A DNA stretch of 64,000 nucleotides from Glutamicibacter protophormiae (GTDB lineage Bacteria; Actinomycetota; Actinomycetes; Actinomycetales; Micrococcaceae), in NCBI RefSeq assembly GCF_014647495.1, contig NZ_BMPH01000016.1, positions 1 to 64,000 of the forward strand, in the 5' to 3' direction. Position numbers and translations under genes: made by a program. This document shows positions 60,414 through 64,000 of this stretch, piece by piece (positions within the stretch are counted from its first letter, which is position 1; each line of letters starts with the position of its first letter). The notes under the pieces are model-generated. The model was not told the origin of the DNA and did no database searches. It saw nothing but the letters and a program-made list of their open reading frames with translations.

Positions 60414-61262
60414 ATGAAGATGACTGGGCCCCTCTACGACCTCACGGCGGCGACCGCGCACCTGCGCGTCTACGAACCGCTGTCTGCCTTCGAGGATTGG
60501 GCCCAGTCCCTCATCATCGGCGCCCCGCCTCGCACCGCGGATCAGATCGACGCCCTGGAGAACCAGCAGCTGTGGGAGCGCACCTTGCGCGGAGTGTCGG
60601 ACCCGTTTCCGCACACCGAACAGGAGCTCTTCCGCACCGTGAAGTTCCTTGATTACCAAGGTGCCGAGCACACCCGCTACTGCCCGTCGCAGATCCAGGC
60701 TCGGAGCCTGCTGGCCGCGGAGCAGGCGGAGGAAGCCATGCGCGCCGAGGTCTTCGACCTGTTGATCCCGCCGGCAGCCCGCCGCGCGAACGGGCAGCGG
60801 GTGGATACGGACAAGCTGGCTGCGGACCTGACCCATCTGCACACCCGGACCTCCACCTGGGGCATCCCGCTGAGCTGGTTTTCCCTGTTCCGCGACGACG
60901 ACGAATGCGAGGTCCTCTACGTCGGGGAACGGTTGCGGACCGTACGCCTGCTGGTCCCCTTCGAGCAGGCCATCGAACGCCTGGCTTGGGCGGTGCAGGC
61001 TATGGCCACCCACGCTCCGCAGGCACCGCTGTTCGAGGAACTGGGCTCACTGGGCGGCTGGCTGGAATCCTTCGATCCGCAGTCGCTGATCGAACTGGAC
61101 TACGGGCTGCTGGCGGAAATCGTCTGGCCCGACGAATCAGTCAACGACCTGTTGCATGGAATCCAAGCCCTGGAGGACGGTGACATGACCATGGCCGCCG
61201 CGGCCTATCGCCGCCTGAGCAATCGATGGATCGGACCGCGCCAGCTGGGCCGAGCCAACTGA
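60414..61262 (+). CDS. Conserved hypothetical protein downstream of xth
   Basis: Protein of 282 residues with no membrane segment or signal peptide and no recognised family. It opens MKMTGPLYDLTAATAHLRVY; aromatic and acidic residues are frequent, with a beta-rich middle (WFSLFRDDDECEVLYVGERL) and a helical end. The size, codon pattern and coupling to xth argue for a true gene. A terminator follows. A nucleic-acid-linked role is a guess from the neighbour only. Confidence 0.75.
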   Translation: MKMTGPLYDLTAATAHLRVYEPLSAFEDWAQSLIIGAPPRTADQIDALENQQLWERTLRGVSDPFPHTEQELFRTVKFLDYQGAEHTRYCPSQIQARSLLAAEQAEEAMRAEVFDLLIPPAARRANGQRVDTDKLAADLTHLHTRTSTWGIPLSWFSLFRDDDECEVLYVGERLRTVRLLVPFEQAIERLAWAVQAMATHAPQAPLFEELGSLGGWLESFDPQSLIELDYGLLAEIVWPDESVNDLLHGIQALEDGDMTMAAAAYRRLSNRWIGPRQLGRAN

Positions 61263-61302
61263 TCACCCCTTGTCGAACCGGCGGCCAATTCCGGGAAAGA
61301 GA

Positions 61303-61332
61303 AAAGCTCCAGTTCTTTCGAACTGGAGCTTT
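61303..61332. terminator. Bidirectional terminator
   Basis: AAAGCTCCAGTTC and its complement around TTTC, with T-rich ends on both strands (the minus strand runs TTTTCTCTTT). It separates the xth operon from the minus-strand tRNA cluster. Confidence 0.88.
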
Positions 61333-61341
61333 CAGATAATG

Positions 61342-61415
61342 CGACCCTGACGGGACTTGAACCCGCGACCTCCGCCGTGACAGGGCGGCGCGCTAACCAA
61401 CTGCGCTACAGGGCC
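61342..61415 (-). tRNA. tRNA-Asp (GTC), copy 1
   Basis: 74 bases. The acceptor GGCCCTG pairs with CAGGGTC, D-loop AGTTGGTTAGCGC, anticodon loop CTGTCAC with anticodon GTC, T-loop GGTTCAAGTCC. CCA is not encoded. Identical to the copy at 61597. Confidence 0.96.
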
Positions 61416-61451
61416 TGGTGTTTTGGGAAAATCCCAATTCACACAGTAAAA

Positions 61452-61469
61452 CCCTCGGTTACCCGAGGG
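61452..61469 (-). terminator. Terminator between tRNA-Phe and tRNA-Asp
   Basis: On the minus strand CCCTCGG-GTAA-CCGAGGG is followed by TTTTAC. It lies just after tRNA-Phe, so the last tRNA-Asp may need partial readthrough or its own promoter. Confidence 0.7.
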
Positions 61470-61475
61470 CCTGCG

Positions 61476-61548
61476 TGGCTCCGACCGGCGTCGATCCGGT
61501 GACCTTTCGATTTTCAGTCGAACGCTCTACCAACTGAGCTACAGAGCC
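61476..61548 (-). tRNA. tRNA-Phe (GAA)
   Basis: 73 bases. The acceptor GGCTCTG faces CGGAGCC, D-loop AGTTGGTAGAGC, anticodon loop CTGAAAA with anticodon GAA, T-loop GGATCGACGCC. CCA is not encoded. Confidence 0.95.
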
Positions 61549-61571
61549 TGGCGTCACAAACTTGGACACCT

Positions 61572-61593
61572 AATTTACTATTTCTAGTAAATT
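61572..61593. other. AT-rich hairpin in tRNA spacer
   Basis: AATTTACT and AGTAAATT, eight paired bases, around ATTTCT, between tRNA-Asp copy 2 and tRNA-Phe. It may be a processing signal or weak terminator. Confidence 0.5.
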
Positions 61594-61596
61594 GAG

Positions 61597-61670
61597 CGAC
61601 CCTGACGGGACTTGAACCCGCGACCTCCGCCGTGACAGGGCGGCGCGCTAACCAACTGCGCTACAGGGCC
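61597..61670 (-). tRNA. tRNA-Asp (GTC), copy 2
   Basis: 74 bases, the same sequence as the copy at 61342-61415, with anticodon GTC in the loop CTGTCAC. Confidence 0.96.
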
Positions 61671-61703
61671 TTGCTTTCGCAAGCCAATGGATTTCTCCAT
61701 CTG

Positions 61704-61722
61704 ACAACCACAAAGTGGTTGT
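61704..61722. other. Hairpin in spacer between tRNA-Glu and tRNA-Asp
   Basis: ACAACCAC and GTGGTTGT, eight paired bases, around AAA. The plus strand continues TTTG; orientation relative to the minus-strand tRNAs leaves its role open. Confidence 0.5.
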
Positions 61723-61725
61723 TTG

Positions 61726-61798
61726 TACCCCCAACGGGATTCGAACCCGTGCCGCTGCCGTGAAAGGGCAGTGTCCTAGGCCGCTAGACGATGGGGGC
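61726..61798 (-). tRNA. tRNA-Glu (TTC)
   Basis: 73 bases. The acceptor GCCCCCA faces TGGGGGT with a terminal G-T pair, D-region GTCTAGCGGCCTAGGAC, anticodon loop CTTTCAC with anticodon TTC, T-loop GGTTCGAATCC. It is the first tRNA of the cluster. CCA is not encoded. Confidence 0.96.
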
Positions 61799-61921
61799 CT
61801 ATATCTGCTGCGGTTTCTTTCGTCTCCGCTGCGGACTCCAATAACTATACGTGGGCTTTTTTGTTTTCGCAAAATCGGCACCCGGGGCCTCCCGAGCCAT
61901 TCCAAAAGCGGCTCTCAGACC

Positions 61922-61933
61922 TAGGCTTGAAGC
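61922..61933 (+). promoter_or_regulatory. Leaderless -10 element for zinc peptidase gene
   Basis: TAGGCT at 61922-61927 ends six bases before the ATG at 61934, without a ribosome-binding site. Confidence 0.55.
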
Positions 61934-62305
61934 ATGGATCTACAGATGCCCGACGACGAGTTCGACGCCCTGGTTCAGGAAGCGATTGACGCGATTCCAC
62001 AGCAAGCCTTGGACATGATGGACAACGTGGTTTTCTTCATTGAAGACGAATACGAACCACTCCCCGGAGAGCCGGAATACACCGAGATTCTGGGGATTTA
62101 CGACGGTGTTGCGCTCACGGAGCGCGACCAGGGATGGGAAGCCGGAGCACTTCCCGACCGCATTACCATCTTCAAAAATCCCACACTCAGGGCCTGCAAT
62201 ACCCGCGAGGACGTGGTCCGGGAAATCAAGATTACGGTCATGCACGAGGTAGCCCACCACTTCGGTATCGACGACGCCAGACTGCACGAATTAGGGTGGT
62301 CATGA
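61934..62305 (+). CDS. Minimal zincin-like metallopeptidase (DUF1025-type)
   Basis: Protein of 123 residues of the PF06262 metallopeptidase family. The HExxH motif is His104-His108 in ITVMHEVAHHFGIDDARLHE, with the downstream Asp-rich and Glu part as likely third ligand. Other family marks are MPDDEFDALVQEAIDAIPQ and LGIYDGVALTER. The family is small and cytosolic; substrates are not known. TAGGCT six bases before the ATG suggests a leaderless message. Confidence 0.9.
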   Translation: MDLQMPDDEFDALVQEAIDAIPQQALDMMDNVVFFIEDEYEPLPGEPEYTEILGIYDGVALTERDQGWEAGALPDRITIFKNPTLRACNTREDVVREIKITVMHEVAHHFGIDDARLHELGWS

Positions 62306-62849
62306 GGGTATTTCCCGAAAAACTCTTTCTGAGATGTGCGTCACAAATCAAGGTGAGATTGCAGCCATCAGCATCACTAGCGGTGGCAGAGCTCACACCG
62401 AAGTCCTCTTGGCATGCGCAAGCCACTGGGCAGTACGCCTCCGAGTCGACCGCGAGCAAGCCTCCGGCATCTGCTGTGGCGGCAAATTTCATCGCCTCTT
62501 TTTAAGGGGCAAAAAATCTGGTCCCGCTATCGGAGGCCGTTAACCGATACATATTCGTCACCAGACGAACGAACTGATCGCGAACAAGCACAGAAGCGTA
62601 TTGTCCTTCGTCGGCTTCCGCTGGCTGCAATCTCGACCCGCACCCTCATATCGCTCCACATCACAGTGGTTTTCAGGATCAGAATTCCATCAATGTAATT
62701 CAAGTGACTGGTGTGACTACTGTTGCGAACGGTACCGATGTTGGCATAGTGTGCTATTTGGGGCTTATCCAAATCGTGACCTAACGACGTTGGATGATCA
62801 CGGTTTGGAACTGCCCCAACGTCATCTCTTGGATCTAGTGAGGAACGAT
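62306..62849 (+). other. Non-coding, AT-richer stretch before cell-wall protein gene
   Basis: A 544-base gap, visibly lower in GC than the flanks. Short frames exist on both strands, none like a known family. It ends in a stem, GACGTTGG/CCAACGTC, before the next start. It could be a long regulated leader or decayed gene remains. Confidence 0.5.
62786..62823 (+). promoter_or_regulatory. Stem-loop in the leader of the secreted protein gene
   Basis: GACGTTGG at 62786-62793 pairs with CCAACGTC at 62816-62823 over a 22-base loop, 26 bases before the ATG. It could affect translation or mRNA stability. It does not match a known riboswitch class. Confidence 0.45.
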
Positions 62850-64000
62850 ATGGCTTATCGCCACACGCTCGGCGTTGCAGCGAGCACTCTTGCATTGGCA
62901 GTCACCTGCCTCGCCGGAGCAGCCCCCGCTTCAGCAGCAACCACTACGTCATTCTCGACCACGGTATCGATCGCAGCCGAGCGTTCGGCTTCCGGCCTGC
63001 CAAGCGCCGCAGAGATCGAGGAAGCCAAGAAGGATAAGGACTCCACGAACGCGATGATCGCGCGTCTGGAAGCCTCGCTCGCCTCCAGCCGTGCCGAGCT
63101 GCTCCAAGCAGAGACCGCCGCCGCAGAGGCCCAGGAGTCGCTGCTGACCGCAGGCGAGGAGCGCGACCTGCGCACCGCCGACGCCGAGAAGGCCGTCAAG
63201 CAGCTGGAGTACGCCAAGCAGTACCTCGAGCAGAGCCAGACCGATCTGGGTGCCATCGCTTCGGACATCTACCGCAACGGCGCCGGAAACTCCACGCTCG
63301 GCATCCTGCTGAACAGCGATGACTCGAACGACCTTTTCTACAAGGCCGCCACGATTGACACCCTCAGCCAGCAGCAGGTCCAGTCCGTCAACTCGGCGAC
63401 CGAAGCAGAAGCCCTGGTCTCCGCCTGGGAATCCTATGCAGATGCCGCGCAAAGCGCAGCAAACGAAGCCGCAGCGAACTACGATGCCTCCGCGTCGACC
63501 GCCAACAGCACTCTGGCCGCCTACCAGTCCTCCATCAAGCCCGAGCAGGAACTGCGCGACGAGCTGATCAGCAACTTGGCCAGCCTGAAGGACCAGGAAG
63601 AAGCCGAGGTCCGCAAGCAGGTCGAGGAACAAGAAGAGGCAGAACGCGAAACCGCGCTGCAGGAAACCATCAGCGCCGAGGACGCGCCGGTCATCAAGCC
63701 AAGCCAGACCGGAACCATTCAGCCGCTGGCCGTGGATGCGCCGCAGGAGTTGGAAGTCGACCAGTCGACGGCCAAGCCAACTGTGAAGCCAAAGCCTGAG
63801 GCCCAGCCGCTGGACACCGTGGATACCGCCACCCCGACTGCGGCTCCGCAGCCGGAGAGCGCTCCGAAGCCACAGAAGACCGAAACCCCGCAGGCCGAAG
63901 AGACCCAGGCGCCTGCCGAAACTCCAAAGGCTGAGGAAACCCCGGCCCCGAAGGAGACCCCTAAGGCCACGCAGAAGCCGAAGGAAACCCCCAAGGCTAC
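62850..64000 (+). CDS. Secreted coiled-coil cell-wall protein, 3' end cut by window
   Basis: The first 383 codons of a longer gene. A cleavable signal peptide (TLGVAASTLALAVTCLAGAAPASAA, ending ASA-A near residue 34) is followed by a long coiled coil, about residues 50-270, rich in Ala/Glu/Lys (EEAKKDKDSTNAMIARLEAS, AEKAVKQLEYAKQYLEQSQT) and then by a Pro/Ala/Glu/Lys-rich region with repeated ETPKA and PKPE units. This N-terminal plan is typical of RipA/CwlO-like NlpC/P60 or related peptidoglycan hydrolases. The catalytic part, if any, lies beyond 64000. GAGG precedes the ATG by seven bases. Confidence 0.85.
   Translation, partial: MAYRHTLGVAASTLALAVTCLAGAAPASAATTTSFSTTVSIAAERSASGLPSAAEIEEAKKDKDSTNAMIARLEASLASSRAELLQAETAAAEAQESLLTAGEERDLRTADAEKAVKQLEYAKQYLEQSQTDLGAIASDIYRNGAGNSTLGILLNSDDSNDLFYKAATIDTLSQQQVQSVNSATEAEALVSAWESYADAAQSAANEAAANYDASASTANSTLAAYQSSIKPEQELRDELISNLASLKDQEEAEVRKQVEEQEEAERETALQETISAEDAPVIKPSQTGTIQPLAVDAPQELEVDQSTAKPTVKPKPEAQPLDTVDTATPTAAPQPESAPKPQKTETPQAEETQAPAETPKAEETPAPKETPKATQKPKETPKA

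Overview
The window is high-GC actinobacterial DNA. The best fit is a Micrococcaceae member of the Arthrobacter/Glutamicibacter type. The evidence is actinobacterial gene pairings (metY with a CoA-binding protein, DUF3151 with class II aldolase), a MetY leader that looks like a SAM riboswitch, many GTG/TTG starts, and a recurrent TANNNT hexamer 6-7 nt before start codons, the usual sign of leaderless mRNAs. The genus is inference. Nearly everything is chromosomal core or metabolic accessory sequence; one insertion sequence and one frameshifted transporter are the only clear disruptions. There is no phage, CRISPR array, rRNA or plasmid gene.

Layout. 0.2-2 kb: a sigma-70-like factor translationally coupled to an O6-alkylguanine repair protein, then a histidine phosphatase. 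2.1-4.2 kb: SAM riboswitch, metY, CoA-binding protein. 4.2-7.5 kb: iron-siderophore binding lipoprotein divergent from two FecCD permeases. 7.6-16.7 kb: two similar polysaccharide deacetylase lipoproteins flanking a complete fructose PTS operon (DeoR regulator, 1-phosphofructokinase, EIIABC, Enzyme I, HPr) and a frameshifted MFS transporter. 18-23 kb: a ThDP enzyme divergent from a sodium:solute symporter, then purA. 23.4-30 kb: a run of regulators (MerR, TetR, LysR) with a DMT exporter, an FAD amine oxidase-like enzyme and an M20-type amidohydrolase. 30.7-33.5 kb: amtB-glnK-ornithine cyclodeaminase-like operon. 33.9-39.9 kb: glutamine amidotransferase-like hydrolase, TetR, thymidine kinase, APC permease, kynureninase with a divergent Lrp regulator.

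40-44 kb: an acidic-tailed membrane protein overlapping a two-component system, convergent with a VTC-domain/DUF4956 pair. 44.3-49.3 kb: DUF3151, class II aldolase, M23 peptidase, SpoU methyltransferase, HAD phosphatase. 49.4-53.7 kb: ABC-2 exporter, a very small HTH protein with twin operators, pyrE, MarR-like protein, nadE. 53.7-55.7 kb: IS5-like element beside a three-gene winged-helix/membrane operon. 55.8-59.5 kb: acyl-CoA dehydrogenase, MarR, 3-hydroxyisobutyrate dehydrogenase and a 3-hydroxyisobutyryl-CoA hydrolase-like protein, probably branched-chain acyl-CoA catabolism. 59.6-64 kb: exonuclease III, a conserved unknown, four tRNAs (Glu, Asp, Phe, Asp), a minimal zinc peptidase, and the start of a secreted coiled-coil cell-wall protein that runs off the end.

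The most informative layer is regulatory DNA: three tandem 16-bp TetR operators at exact 18-bp spacing, a MerR promoter with a 19-bp spacer and a perfect dyad, twin dyads covering -35 and -10 of a 70-residue HTH gene, a perfect 11-bp-arm palindrome before the winged-helix operon, and a shared 13-mer linking the MarR gene to the acyl-CoA hydrolase operon. Thirteen genes carry the leaderless signature. No wholly new system is provable by eye; the best candidates are the acidic-tail sensor locus, the winged-helix/membrane operon and the amtB-glnK-cyclodeaminase operon.
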